Assembly: GCF_002911015.1 (NCBI RefSeq)
Contig: NZ_KZ626909.1
Location: 1-44,302, forward strand
Source: Streptomyces populi
GTDB taxonomy: Bacteria > Actinomycetota > Actinomycetes > Streptomycetales > Streptomycetaceae
Length of the DNA stretch: 44,302 nucleotides
Reading direction: 5' to 3'
A program made the position numbers and the translations under genes. Shown here one piece after another: positions 17,578-26,331 of the stretch. Positions within the stretch are counted from its first letter, which is position 1. Each line of letters opens with the position of its first letter. The notes under the pieces are model-generated. The model saw only the letters and a list, made by a program, of their open reading frames with translations, searched no databases and was not told the DNA's origin.

Positions 17578-18383
17578 AGCCCACGTCACCGCGCGGCGGC
17601 GGCTCCTCCGGACGGGCCGTGAACGCCGCACTGGGCGCCGCCGGGCTCGCGGCCTTCCTCGCCCTCGGCGAGGCGGTGCCGCGGCTCGGCCTCGTCAAGG
17701 AGCAGTTCTTCCCTCCGACCAGCCGGATCGCGCGGGCCCTCGGCGGCGAGATCACCGACAGCGCCTTCTGGGCGGATCTCGGCGACACCCTCACGGGCTG
17801 GGCGCTGGGCCTCGTGATCGCCGTCGGCGCGGGCGTCGTGGCGGGGGTGGTCGTCTCGGTCGTGCCGTACCTGCGCGAGGCGACCGCCTCGACGATCGAG
17901 TTCCTGCGGCCCATCCCCTCCGTGGCCCTGATCCCGCTGGCCGTCCTGCTCTACGGCACCGAGCTGAGGTCGGTGCTCCTCCTGGTCGTGTACGCGTCCT
18001 TCTGGCAGGTCCTCGTCCAGGTCATGTACGGGGTGCGGGACGTCGACCCGGTGGCGGAGGAGACCGCGCGCTCGTACGGGCTCGGCACCTGGGCCCGGAT
18101 CCGGCACGTGCTGTGGCCGACCGCGCTCCCGTACGTCATGACCGGGGTCCGGCTCGCCGCGGCGGTCGCGCTCATCCTCACGGTGACCGCCGAACTCGTC
18201 ATCGGGGCACCGGGGCTGGGCGCGCGCATCGCGGTGGCCCAGACCTCGCAGGCGGTGCCCGAGCTGTACGCGCTGATCGTGGTCACGGGTCTGCTCGGGC
18301 TGCTCATCAACGTGGGCGCGCGGTCGGTGGAGCGGTACGCGCTGGCCTGGCACCAGTCGGTGCGCGGGGAGGTGACGGTGTGA
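17574..18383 (+). CDS. ABC importer permease (SsuC-like), first
   Basis: 269 residues from GTG at 17574, overlapping the lipoprotein stop by four bases. About six transmembrane segments are visible. The cytoplasmic EAA loop 'EETARSYGLGTWARIRHVLWP' contacts the ATPase. It probably pairs with the second permease to form the channel for the ligand delivered by the upstream binding protein. Its stop overlaps the second permease start. Confidence 0.92.
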   Translation: MKPTSPRGGGSSGRAVNAALGAAGLAAFLALGEAVPRLGLVKEQFFPPTSRIARALGGEITDSAFWADLGDTLTGWALGLVIAVGAGVVAGVVVSVVPYLREATASTIEFLRPIPSVALIPLAVLLYGTELRSVLLLVVYASFWQVLVQVMYGVRDVDPVAEETARSYGLGTWARIRHVLWPTALPYVMTGVRLAAAVALILTVTAELVIGAPGLGARIAVAQTSQAVPELYALIVVTGLLGLLINVGARSVERYALAWHQSVRGEVTV

Positions 18384-19198
18384 AGGACGACCCCGCCGGG
18401 CGGAGGAGGCCGGGCACGTGGGGAGGCCGTCTGCTGCGCGCGCTGTTCGTCGTCGCGCTCCCCGCCCTGCTGTTCGGCCTCTGGTGGCTCGCCTCGGACG
18501 GCAGCACCGACGTCTACTGGCCGCCGCTGCGCACGATCCTCGAGACCTTCCCCGACGTCTGGACCCGCGCGCGGCTCCGCGCCGATCTGCTGCCCAGCCT
18601 GCTGCGGCTGCTCGCCGGCTACACGTCGGCCGCCGTGGTGGGGATCGGCCTCGGCACGGTCATCGGCTCGTACCGGAAGGTGCGGGCCGTGTGCGAACCC
18701 GTCCTGGAGTTCCTGCGGGCGGTGCCGCCGCCCGTCCTCGTCCCGGTCATCATGCTGTTCGCGGGCATCGGGGACACGATGAAGATCGTCGTGATCGCGA
18801 GCGGCTGTGTGTGGCCGGTCCTGCTCAACACGATCGAGGGCGTGCGCGCCGTCGACTCCGTGATGTCCGAGACGGCCCGCTCGTACGGCATCACGGGTCC
18901 GGCCCGGATCCGGTCCGTCGTGCTGCCGTCGGCGGGCCCGCAGATCTTCGCGGGGCTGCGCCAGGCGCTGTCCATCGGCATCATCCTGATGGTCATCAGC
19001 GAGATGTTCGCGGCCAGCAACGGACTCGGCTTCACCATCGTGCAGTTCCAGCGCGGCTTCGCGATCCCCGACATGTGGACCGGGATCCTCGTCCTCGGCC
19101 TGCTCGGTTTTCTCCTCTCGGTGCTCTTCCAACTGGTCGAGCGCCGGGTCCTCGGCTGGTACCACGGTCTGCGCGACTCCTCCAGGCGGTCCCCGTGA
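18380..19198 (+). CDS. ABC importer permease (SsuC-like), second
   Basis: 272 residues from GTG at 18380, coupled to the preceding stop. Hydrophobic segments and an EAA loop ('SETARSYGITGPARIRSVVLP') match the first permease, so the transporter is a heterodimer rather than the usual SsuC homodimer. The N-terminus is basic and cytoplasmic. Confidence 0.92.
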   Translation: MKDDPAGRRRPGTWGGRLLRALFVVALPALLFGLWWLASDGSTDVYWPPLRTILETFPDVWTRARLRADLLPSLLRLLAGYTSAAVVGIGLGTVIGSYRKVRAVCEPVLEFLRAVPPPVLVPVIMLFAGIGDTMKIVVIASGCVWPVLLNTIEGVRAVDSVMSETARSYGITGPARIRSVVLPSAGPQIFAGLRQALSIGIILMVISEMFAASNGLGFTIVQFQRGFAIPDMWTGILVLGLLGFLLSVLFQLVERRVLGWYHGLRDSSRRSP

Positions 19199-19218
19199 CG
19201 CATCCGAAAGGGCGGTCC

Positions 19219-20028
19219 ATGCACGCGTCTTTGGTCGTATCCGGCCTGCGGAAGGTCTACGAGGGGGCGGGGCGCCGGGTGGAGGCGGTCCGCGATCTCA
19301 CCTTCACGGTGGACGCGGGTGAACTCGTCTGTCTGGTGGGCCCGTCGGGCTGCGGCAAAACCACGCTGCTGAAGTGCATGGCCGGTCTGCTGGCGCCGAC
19401 GTCGGGCGAGGTGCTGCTCGGGGGCCGGCGGGTGAGCGGTCCGCCGCCGGGCATGGCGTTCGTGTTCCAGGAGTACGGGCGCAGTCTGTTCCCCTGGATG
19501 AGGGTCGGCGAGAACGTCGAACTCCCGCTGCGGCAGAAGAAGCTGGGCAGGGTTCGGCGCAGGGAACTGGTCGTCGACGCGCTGGAGTCCGTCGGTCTGG
19601 CCGATGCCGCGGGAGCCTATCCGTGGCAGCTGTCCGGCGGGATGCAGCAGCGGGTCGCGATCGCCCGGGCCCTGGCGTACGAACCCGAGGTCCTGCTCAT
19701 GGACGAGCCGTTCGCGGCGGTCGACGCGCAGACCCGCGCCGATCTGGAGGATCTGGTGCGCCGGCTGTGGCGCCGGCGCGGGATCACCGTCCTGTTCGTG
19801 ACCCATGACATCGACGAGGCCGTGTACCTCGGTGAGCGGGTCCTGGTCCTCTCGGCCTCCCCCACCGTCGTGCGGGAGCAGCTGAAGGTCGATCTTCCCG
19901 AGGAGCGGGACCAGTTGCGCACCCGGGTGGCCCCGCGCTTCGCCGAACTGCGGACCCGTGTGTACGAGCAGATCCAGGCGGCGAAACGCGGGGAGCCGGT
20001 CGTCGAGGACGCGCCTCCGCCTCGGTGA
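19219..20028 (+). CDS. ABC importer ATP-binding protein (SsuB/TauB-like)
   Basis: 269 residues with all ATPase motifs: Walker A GPSGCGKTT, Q-loop 'FVFQEYGRSLFPW', signature LSGGMQQR, Walker B 'VLLMDEPF' and the switch His in 'FVTHDIDEA'. I chose ATG at 19219. A GTG at 19195 overlaps the permease stop in the same GTGA manner as the other genes of this operon and would add eight residues, so it is a serious alternative. It is the last gene of the importer operon, and a 36-base gap separates it from the convergent glucosidase. Confidence 0.92.
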   Translation: MHASLVVSGLRKVYEGAGRRVEAVRDLTFTVDAGELVCLVGPSGCGKTTLLKCMAGLLAPTSGEVLLGGRRVSGPPPGMAFVFQEYGRSLFPWMRVGENVELPLRQKKLGRVRRRELVVDALESVGLADAAGAYPWQLSGGMQQRVAIARALAYEPEVLLMDEPFAAVDAQTRADLEDLVRRLWRRRGITVLFVTHDIDEAVYLGERVLVLSASPTVVREQLKVDLPEERDQLRTRVAPRFAELRTRVYEQIQAAKRGEPVVEDAPPPR

Positions 20029-20064
20029 GGACCGTGGAGAGGGTGTCGTGCGGTGCGGCCCCGG

Positions 20065-21666
20065 TCAGGCGCGCAGCCAGACCGCCGTGTCCGGCGGCAG
20101 GAGTCCGTCGGCGGTCAACGGGGCGCTGTGGAGCAGGAGCCGGGAGTGCCCGGGCAGTCCGACCGGGCCGTCGGACAGATTGACGACGCAGAGCAGGCCG
20201 TCCGCGCGGGTGAAGGCGAGGACGCCCTCGGGCGCGGGCAGCCAGTCGAGCGGGCCGTCGCCGAAGCCCGCTTCGTCGCGGCGCAGGCGCAGTGCGGCCC
20301 GGTAGAGGCTCAGCATGGAGGCGGGGTCGTCCGCCTGGCGGTCGGCGGCGTACGCCGGCCAGTCGGCGGGCTGCGGGAGCCAGGGCTCGCCGCCGAACCC
20401 GGCGTGCTCCTCGGCGGCCGTCCAGGGCAGCGGGACCCGGCAGCCGTCCCGGCCCGGGTCGGTGCCGCCGGAGCGCGTGTACATCGGGTCCTGGATGCTC
20501 TCGCGCGGCAACTCCACCTCGGGCAGGCCGAGTTCCTCGCCCTGGTAGACGTACACGGCGCCGGGGAGAGCGAGCGAGAGCAGGGCCGCGGCGCGGGCCC
20601 GGCGGGTGCCGAGCGCCAGGTCGGTGGGGGTGCCGAAGGCCTTGGCGGTGAAGTCGAAGCCGGTGTCCGCGCGGCCGTAGCGGGTGACCGTGCGGGTCAC
20701 GTCGTGGTTGCACAGCACCCAGGTGGCGGGGGCGCCGACGGGGGCGTGCTCGGCGAGGGTCTCGTCGATCGAGGTCCGCAGCCGGTCCGCGTCCCAGGGG
20801 CAGGACAGGAAGGAGAAGTTGAAGGCGGTGTGCAGTTCGTCGGGGCGCAGGTAGCGGGCGAAGCGCTCGGAGTCGGGGAGCCAGACCTCGCCGACGAAGA
20901 TGCCGTCGTAGGCGTCGGCGACCTCGCGCCAGGAGCGGTAGATGTCGTGGAGCTCGTCGCGGTCGACGTAGGGGTTGGGGTCGCGGCCCTCGACGTAGTC
21001 GGGCAGGTCCGGGTCCTTGGCGAGCAGCGCGGCCGAATCGATGCGCACACCGGCCACTCCCCGCTCGAACCAGAAGCGCAGGATCTCCTCGTGCTCGCGG
21101 CGGACGGCGGGGTGGTCCCAGTTGAGGTCGGGCTGCTGGGGGGTGAAGAGGTGGAGGTACCAGTCGCCGTCGGGCAGCCGGGTCCACACCGGCTCGGTGG
21201 AGCCCGCGAACTGGGACGGCCAGTCGTTGGGCGGGAGTTCGCCGTGTTCGCCGCGTCCGGGGCGGAAGTGGAACAGCTCGCGCTCCGGGCCGCCGGCCAG
21301 CGCCGCCCTGAACCAGGGGTGTTGGTCGGAGACGTGGTTCGGCACGATGTCGACCAGGGTGCGGATGCCCAGCTCGCGGGCCTCGGCGATGAGCTTCTCG
21401 GCCTCGGCGAGCGTGCCGAAGGCCGGGTCGATGGTGCGGTAGTCGGCGACGTCGTAGCCGCCGTCGGCCAGGGGCGAGAGGTACCAGGGGTTGAACCACA
21501 GCGCGTCCACGCCGAGTTCGGCGAGGTACGGGAGTCTGGCGCGGACGCCCGCGAGGTCGCCGGTGCCGTCGCCGTCGCCGTCCGCGAAGCTGCGGACGTA
21601 CACCTGGTAGATGACGGCGGAACGCCACCACGCGGACTGATTTCGGGCAGGGCGGGGCTGTCCCAC
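20065..21666 (-). CDS. GH13 alpha-glucosidase (oligo-1,6-glucosidase/alpha-glucosidase group)
   Basis: 533 residues from GTG with GAAAGG upstream. It opens with the GH13 signature 'WWRSAVIYQVYVRSFADG'. Catalytic residues are visible: nucleophile Asp210 in GVRIDSA, acid/base Glu260 in VGEVWL, and Asp322 in CNHDVTR; 'VDIVPNHVS' is conserved region I. No signal peptide is present, so the enzyme is cytoplasmic and would hydrolyse imported alpha-glucosides such as maltose, trehalose-like or isomalto-oligosaccharides. It is the last gene of the sugar operon, 39 bases after the second permease gene. Confidence 0.93.
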   Translation of the reverse strand: MGQPRPARNQSAWWRSAVIYQVYVRSFADGDGDGTGDLAGVRARLPYLAELGVDALWFNPWYLSPLADGGYDVADYRTIDPAFGTLAEAEKLIAEARELGIRTLVDIVPNHVSDQHPWFRAALAGGPERELFHFRPGRGEHGELPPNDWPSQFAGSTEPVWTRLPDGDWYLHLFTPQQPDLNWDHPAVRREHEEILRFWFERGVAGVRIDSAALLAKDPDLPDYVEGRDPNPYVDRDELHDIYRSWREVADAYDGIFVGEVWLPDSERFARYLRPDELHTAFNFSFLSCPWDADRLRTSIDETLAEHAPVGAPATWVLCNHDVTRTVTRYGRADTGFDFTAKAFGTPTDLALGTRRARAAALLSLALPGAVYVYQGEELGLPEVELPRESIQDPMYTRSGGTDPGRDGCRVPLPWTAAEEHAGFGGEPWLPQPADWPAYAADRQADDPASMLSLYRAALRLRRDEAGFGDGPLDWLPAPEGVLAFTRADGLLCVVNLSDGPVGLPGHSRLLLHSAPLTADGLLPPDTAVWLRA

Positions 21667-21705
21667 GGTGCGTTGCCTTTCGTTCGAGGAGGTCGGGTAC
21701 GGGCG

Positions 21706-22581
21706 TCAGCCCTTGGTGCTGCCCGCGCTGATCCCGGCGATGATGTGCCGCTGGAACACCAGGAACATCACGACCATGGGGATGCTGGCGATCACCATCG
21801 CGGCGATGAGCACGGTCAGCTGGATGTTCTGCGACAGTTGGACGAGCGCCACGCTGATGGGCTGCTTGTCGGTGTCGGAGAAGACCATCAGCGGCCAGAG
21901 GAAGTCCTGCCAGACGGCGACCAGGGCGAAGATCGACACGACTCCGAGGACGGGCCGGGACATCGGCAGCACGATCGACCACAGGGTGCGCAGCTTCCCG
22001 GCGCCGTCGATCTCGGCGGCCTCCAGGACGTCGCGCGGGATCTGGTCGAAGAAGCGCTTGAGGAGGTAGAGGTTGAAGGCGTTGGCGACGGCCGGCAGCC
22101 AGATGCCGAGCGGGGAGTTGAGCAGGCTGGTGTGCAGGACGGGCAGGTCGGCGACGGTCAGGTACTTGGGGACCACCAGGGCCTGCGCGGGGACCATGAG
22201 GGTGGCGAGGATGCCGCCGAGGATCACCTTGCCGAAGGCCGGCCTCAGTTTGGACAGGGCGTAGGCGGCGGCCGTGCAGAAGACGAGCTGGAGCAGCCAG
22301 GCGCCCGTGGCCTGGACGACGGTGTTCCACAGATGGGTGGGCAGGTCCATCAGGTCCCACGCGTCGGTGTATCCGGCGAGGTGCCAGTGTTCCGGCACGA
22401 GCGTGGGCGGGGTGCGTGTGACCTCGTCCGGCGACTTCATGGCGCCGGTCACCATCCAGTAGACGGGGAAGAGGAAGGCCAGCGCGAAGAGCAGGACGAC
22501 CCCGCCGAAGACGGTCCAGTAGAGGGCCCTGCCGCGGGGGCGGGCCAGGGTGAGCGGAGAGATCAGGGTGCGGGTGCTCAC
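21706..22581 (-). CDS. Sugar ABC importer permease, MalG-type
   Basis: 291 residues from GTG at 22581, overlapping the upstream stop (GTGA). It has about six transmembrane segments and the EAA loop 'LEAAEIDGAGKLRTLWSIVLP' of the carbohydrate uptake CUT1 class. It forms the channel with the MalF-type permease just upstream; the glucosidase follows. Confidence 0.93.
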   Translation of the reverse strand: MSTRTLISPLTLARPRGRALYWTVFGGVVLLFALAFLFPVYWMVTGAMKSPDEVTRTPPTLVPEHWHLAGYTDAWDLMDLPTHLWNTVVQATGAWLLQLVFCTAAAYALSKLRPAFGKVILGGILATLMVPAQALVVPKYLTVADLPVLHTSLLNSPLGIWLPAVANAFNLYLLKRFFDQIPRDVLEAAEIDGAGKLRTLWSIVLPMSRPVLGVVSIFALVAVWQDFLWPLMVFSDTDKQPISVALVQLSQNIQLTVLIAAMVIASIPMVVMFLVFQRHIIAGISAGSTKG

Positions 22582-23549
22582 GCGTCCTCCCCTTCGGAGC
22601 GGGTCAGCCGCAGGTAGAGGGCGGAGAAGGCGCTGAGCAGGACGAGCAGCATGACGCTCAGCGCGCAGGCTCCGCCGAAGTCGTTGTAGAGGAAGGCGTA
22701 CTTGTAGATCAGGTAGAGCACCGTGACGGTCTTGTCCTCGGGGCCGCCACCGGTGATCACGAAGGGCTCGGTGAACACCTGCATGGTGGCGATGATCTGA
22801 AGCAGCATCAGCATGAGGATGATGAAGCGCGTCTGGGGGATCGTCACGTGCCGGATGCGCTGGAGCAGGCTCGCTCCGTCCAGCTCGGCCGCCTCGTACA
22901 GCTCGCCGGGGATGCTCTGGAGGGCGGCCAGGTAGATGAGGACGGTGCCGCCGAGGTTGGCCCAGGTGGCGACGATGACGAGGGAGACGAGTGCGGTGTC
23001 GGCGCCGTTGGACCAGTTCGAGGTCGGCAGGTGCAGCGCGCGCAGCGTCTCGTTGGCGAGGCCGGCCCCGGGGTCGTAGAACCACTTCCACAGCAGGGCG
23101 CTGACCACGGGCGGGATCATCACCGGGAGGTAGACCACGACCCTGAAGAACGCCTTGGCGTGCCGCAGTTCGTTCAGGACCAGCGCCGTCACGAACGGGA
23201 CGGCGAAGCCGATGAGCAGGGCGAGGACGGTGAAGGTGAGGGTGTTGCGCCAGGCGGCCGTGAACTCCGGATCGTGGAAGACCCGGGTGAAGTTGGCGGT
23301 GCCGACCCACTCGCCGCCGCTGCCGGGCGTGTACTTCTGGAAGGCGATCACGACGGCGCGGATCGCCGGGTACCAGGAGAACAGGGCGAAGCAGAGCAGG
23401 CCGCCGGCCAGGAAGGCGTAGGCGCGGAACTGGTCGGCCGGGCGCCGGCGTGACACACCCCCGTTCCGGCGCCCGGCCGACCGCGGCGCCTCCGGCGCGC
23501 CGACGGCGGCCGGAGGGAGCACTGCGGGGGGTTTCGATGCGGTCTTCAT
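22578..23549 (-). CDS. Sugar ABC importer permease, MalF-type
   Basis: 323 residues. The N-terminal ~45 residues are Pro/Ala/Arg-rich and cytoplasmic, followed by the first transmembrane helix ('FLAGGLLCFALFSWYP'). The EAA loop reads 'YEAAELDGASLLQRIRHVTIP'. ATG at 23549 lies eight bases after the stop of the binding-protein gene with no clear ribosome site of its own, suggesting translational coupling. Confidence 0.93.
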   Translation of the reverse strand: MKTASKPPAVLPPAAVGAPEAPRSAGRRNGGVSRRRPADQFRAYAFLAGGLLCFALFSWYPAIRAVVIAFQKYTPGSGGEWVGTANFTRVFHDPEFTAAWRNTLTFTVLALLIGFAVPFVTALVLNELRHAKAFFRVVVYLPVMIPPVVSALLWKWFYDPGAGLANETLRALHLPTSNWSNGADTALVSLVIVATWANLGGTVLIYLAALQSIPGELYEAAELDGASLLQRIRHVTIPQTRFIILMLMLLQIIATMQVFTEPFVITGGGPEDKTVTVLYLIYKYAFLYNDFGGACALSVMLLVLLSAFSALYLRLTRSEGEDA

Positions 23550-23557
23550 GAACGGTG

Positions 23558-24910
23558 TCAGCCTCGGGCCAGGATGGAGTCGATCTTGCCGGAGGCGTCC
23601 TCGAGGAGCTGGTCGATGTCGGCGTCCTTCTTGGTGAGGACGGCGGACACGGCGGCGTCGAGGACGGAGTAGATCTGCTGGGCCTGCGGGGGCTCGATCT
23701 TCATCTGTAGGCCCTGGTTGCCGTCGAGGAAGGGCTGGTAGTTCTCCACGGGCACGTTGGCGTTGGCCTTCTTGACCTGCTGGTCCTTGGCGTCCGCGGC
23801 GCCGGTGAACAGGCGCGGTTCGGGCAGGCCGACGGGCGCGTCGTTCTGCTTGGCGCGGGCGTAGTCGCCGAGGAAGCCCTTGCCGGGGGTCAGGAACATG
23901 TGGTCGAGCCACTTGAGGCCGGCCTTGATCTGGGCCGGGGTGTCCTTCTTGTTGAACATGTAGCCGTCGCCGCCGATGAGCGTGCCCTTGCCGCCGGGCA
24001 TCGGGGCCAGGGCGAGGTCGTTGTAGTTGCCGCCCTTCTCCTTGACGAGGATCGGGATGTTGTCGGGCGCGGAGAGGTACATGCCGAGCTTGCCGGAGCC
24101 CATCATCTGCTGGACGTCGTTGATGACGAGCAGTTGCTTGCTGCCCATGGAGTTGTCGCTCCAGCGCATGTCCTTCAGGTTCTGTAGGACCGCCTTGCCC
24201 TCGGGGGTGTCGACGGCCGCCTTCTTGCCGTCCTCGGAGACGACGTTCCCGCCCTGCGAGTAGAGCTCGGCGGTGAAGTGCCAGCCGCCCTGGTTCTGGG
24301 CGCTGTAGTCGGCGTAACCGACGGTGCCCTTGCCGAGCGCGGCGATCTTCTTGGCGTCCGCGCGCAGTTCCTCCCAGGTGGCCGGGGGCTTGTCGGGGTC
24401 GAGGCCGGCCTTCTCGAAGAGCGCCTTGTTGTAGATGAGGCCCATCGAGTAGCCGGTGCGCGGGACGCCGTAGATCTTGCCGTCGACGGTGTAGATGTCG
24501 CGCAGCTGCTGCTGGATGGTGCCGTAGCTCTTGAGGTCCTTGACGTAACTCGTGATGTCGGCGGCCTGGTTGACGTCGACGACGTGCTTGGCGTCGGTGA
24601 AGTACGTGTAGAACACGTCCTCCATCTGGCCTCCGGCGAGCTTGGCGTCGAAGGTCTTGGGGTCCTGGCACGGGAACGCGTCGTGCGTGACGACGTCGAT
24701 GTCCGGGTTGGCCTTCTCGAAGGCCGCGACGTCGGCGTCGAAGAACGAGCGGTCGGTCTTGGCGCTCTTCGGCGGCTCGCAGTTGACGGTGATGCGGGTC
24801 TTTCCGTTCGCCGCGTCGTCGTCGCCGCTCGAACCGCACGCGGTGGCGGTGAGCGCGACGGATGACGCCATGAGCATGACGAAGCTACGGCGGAACCCGG
24901 TACTTCTCAT
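23558..24910 (-). CDS. Sugar ABC importer substrate-binding lipoprotein
   Basis: 450 residues from ATG at 24910 with AAGGGG upstream. The signal peptide ends in a lipobox ('LTATACGSS'). The mature protein is a family 1 solute-binding protein: 'AAFEKANPDIDVVTHDAF', 'KIYGVPRTGYSMGLIYNKALFEKAGLDP', 'ATWEELRADAKK'. The linked cytoplasmic alpha-glucosidase suggests an alpha-glucoside ligand, but residues do not fix which one. No ATPase gene is in the operon; in Streptomyces such importers share the MsiK ATPase encoded elsewhere (established knowledge). Confidence 0.93.
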   Translation of the reverse strand: MRSTGFRRSFVMLMASSVALTATACGSSGDDDAANGKTRITVNCEPPKSAKTDRSFFDADVAAFEKANPDIDVVTHDAFPCQDPKTFDAKLAGGQMEDVFYTYFTDAKHVVDVNQAADITSYVKDLKSYGTIQQQLRDIYTVDGKIYGVPRTGYSMGLIYNKALFEKAGLDPDKPPATWEELRADAKKIAALGKGTVGYADYSAQNQGGWHFTAELYSQGGNVVSEDGKKAAVDTPEGKAVLQNLKDMRWSDNSMGSKQLLVINDVQQMMGSGKLGMYLSAPDNIPILVKEKGGNYNDLALAPMPGGKGTLIGGDGYMFNKKDTPAQIKAGLKWLDHMFLTPGKGFLGDYARAKQNDAPVGLPEPRLFTGAADAKDQQVKKANANVPVENYQPFLDGNQGLQMKIEPPQAQQIYSVLDAAVSAVLTKKDADIDQLLEDASGKIDSILARG

Positions 24911-25189
24911 TGGTGGACCCCTTCGGGCTGGAGCGAGGAAGGCCCACGGCGGGCTTGCCGCCGTGTTCTGGCGCCGCACACTCAAGCACCGTCGACATCG
25001 GTCCGCAAGATGTCGCGCAGAATCTGTAATTATTTGACAGCGATCAAGGGTCTTCACGGCAGGTGGTTGCGTACCGGAGTCACCGGTCCCGGTACGGCGC
25101 CTCGGTCACCGGTCCCGGTACGGCGGCGCCGGGCCGGGACCGGGTCGTGCGGCCCCGGGGCCGCGGTCGCGCGGCCCCGGTCGCGCGGC
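24911..25189. promoter_or_regulatory. Intergenic region: sugar-operon promoter side
   Basis: This 279-base gap lies between the lacI-type gene stop and the binding-protein start. On the minus strand TTGATC followed after 17 bases by GATTCT (about 25050 to 25020) is a plausible promoter. One GCAAG half-site, the same as those before the regulator gene, occurs at 25005-25009. The part from 25083 to 25164 is occupied by hairpins described separately. Confidence 0.4.
25083..25164. terminator. Stacked G/C-rich inverted repeats after the LacI gene
   Basis: CCGGTCCCGG occurs at 25083-25092 and again at 25109-25118; its reverse complement CCGGGACCGG is at 25134-25143, giving a 10-base stem with a 15-base loop. 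A perfect 16-base palindrome GCGGCCCCGGGGCCGC follows at 25149-25164. No T-run follows, as is usual in Streptomyces. It probably terminates the regulator transcript before the sugar operon promoter. Confidence 0.5.
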
Positions 25190-26188
25190 TCAGCCCCGGG
25201 GCGCCTGCGCGGTCGAGCCGCGCACCACCAGTTCCGGCTCGAACAGGAGCTCCTCGGGGGTCACGCTGCTGCCGCCGATCTGCGCGTTCAGCAGCTCCAC
25301 CGCGGCGCGCCCCATGGCCTCGATGGGCTGGCGGACCGTGGTCAGCGGGGGCTCGGTGCAGTTCATGAACGCCGAGTCGTCGTACCCGACGACGGAGATC
25401 TCGCCGGGGACGCTGAGCCCCTTGCGGCGGGCGGCCCGCACGGCGCCGAGCGCGAGCGGGTCGCTGGCGCAGATGATGCCGGTGACCCCCTGGTCGAGCA
25501 GTCTGGTGGCCGCGGCCTGGCCGCCCTCCAGCGAGAACATCGCCCGCGCCACGCGCTCGTCGGGCAGATCCGGCGCGAGGGCGCGCGCCGCCGCGAGCTT
25601 GCGGCCCGAGGGCATGTGGTCACCGGGGCCGAGGACGAGTCCGATCCGCTCGTGGCCGAGCGAGTCGAGATGGCGCCAGGCCTGCTCGACGGCCACGGCG
25701 TCGTCGCAGGAGACGCACGGGAAGCCGAGGTGCTCGATGGCCGCGTTGACCAGCACCACCGGAATGTTGCGGTCCGCGAGCTCGCGGTAGTGGTCGTGCG
25801 GCGCGTCGGCCTGCGCGTACAGACCGCCGGCGAACACCACGCCGGAGACCTGCTGCTGGAGCAGCAGCTCCACGTAGTCGGCCTCGGAGACCCCGCCCTT
25901 GGTCTGGGTGCACAGCACCGGGGTGAGACCGAGCTGGGCGAGCGCTCCGCCGATCACCTCCGCGAAGGCCGGGAAGATCGGGTTCTGCAGCTCGGGCAGG
26001 ACGAGCCCGACGAGCCGCGCGCGCTCGCCGCGCAGCTGGGTCGGCCGCTCGTAGCCGAGGACGTCCAGGGCGGACAGGACCGCCTGCCGAGTGGAGTCGG
26101 AGACACCCGGCTTGCCGTTGAGCACCCGGCTGACCGTGGCCTCGCTGACCCCGACCTTCTTCGCCACCTGAGCAAGTCGTCGCGTCAT
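25190..26188 (-). CDS. LacI-family sugar regulator (MalR-like)
   Basis: 332 residues. The N-terminal helix-turn-helix and hinge ('QVAKKVGVSEATVSRVLNGKP' region) is followed by a periplasmic-binding-protein-like sugar domain ('LVGLVLPELQNPIFPAFAEVI', 'GYDDSAF', 'PPLTTVRQP'). It is similar to Streptomyces MalR-type repressors. It is upstream of and in the same direction as the alpha-glucoside operon, separated by terminator-like hairpins, so it probably has its own promoter. A TATTCT -10-like hexamer at 26201-26196 ends only seven bases before the ATG, and no ribosome site is seen, consistent with a leaderless message. Confidence 0.94.
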   Translation of the reverse strand: MTRRLAQVAKKVGVSEATVSRVLNGKPGVSDSTRQAVLSALDVLGYERPTQLRGERARLVGLVLPELQNPIFPAFAEVIGGALAQLGLTPVLCTQTKGGVSEADYVELLLQQQVSGVVFAGGLYAQADAPHDHYRELADRNIPVVLVNAAIEHLGFPCVSCDDAVAVEQAWRHLDSLGHERIGLVLGPGDHMPSGRKLAAARALAPDLPDERVARAMFSLEGGQAAATRLLDQGVTGIICASDPLALGAVRAARRKGLSVPGEISVVGYDDSAFMNCTEPPLTTVRQPIEAMGRAAVELLNAQIGGSSVTPEELLFEPELVVRGSTAQAPRG

Positions 26189-26192
26189 GCAC

Positions 26193-26225
26193 GCAAGAAT
26201 AGCGCAAGAAATGCAAGTTGCTTGC
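26193..26225. promoter_or_regulatory. GCAAG half-site cluster, probable LacI-family operator
   Basis: GCAAG occurs at 26193-26197, 26204-26208 and 26213-26217, and CTTGC at 26221-26225. The last two form the inverted repeat GCAAG-TTG-CTTGC. The cluster overlaps the regulator's own proposed -10 element, implying autorepression. Confidence 0.55.
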
Positions 26226-26331
26226 GTAACGCGTCGTCCGATTCCTCTTCACAGGAACGGGACCGGAGTCCGGGTGCCCGCCGACGGCGGCGGCTGCTTC
26301 CGGCCACCGCCCTCGCCGCCGCGGCGGCCCC

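Noticed and set aside
20053..22617. Plus-strand 854-codon frame over the glucosidase and permease genes
   Set aside because: It lies opposite a clear GH13 enzyme and an EAA-loop permease and has no motif of its own.
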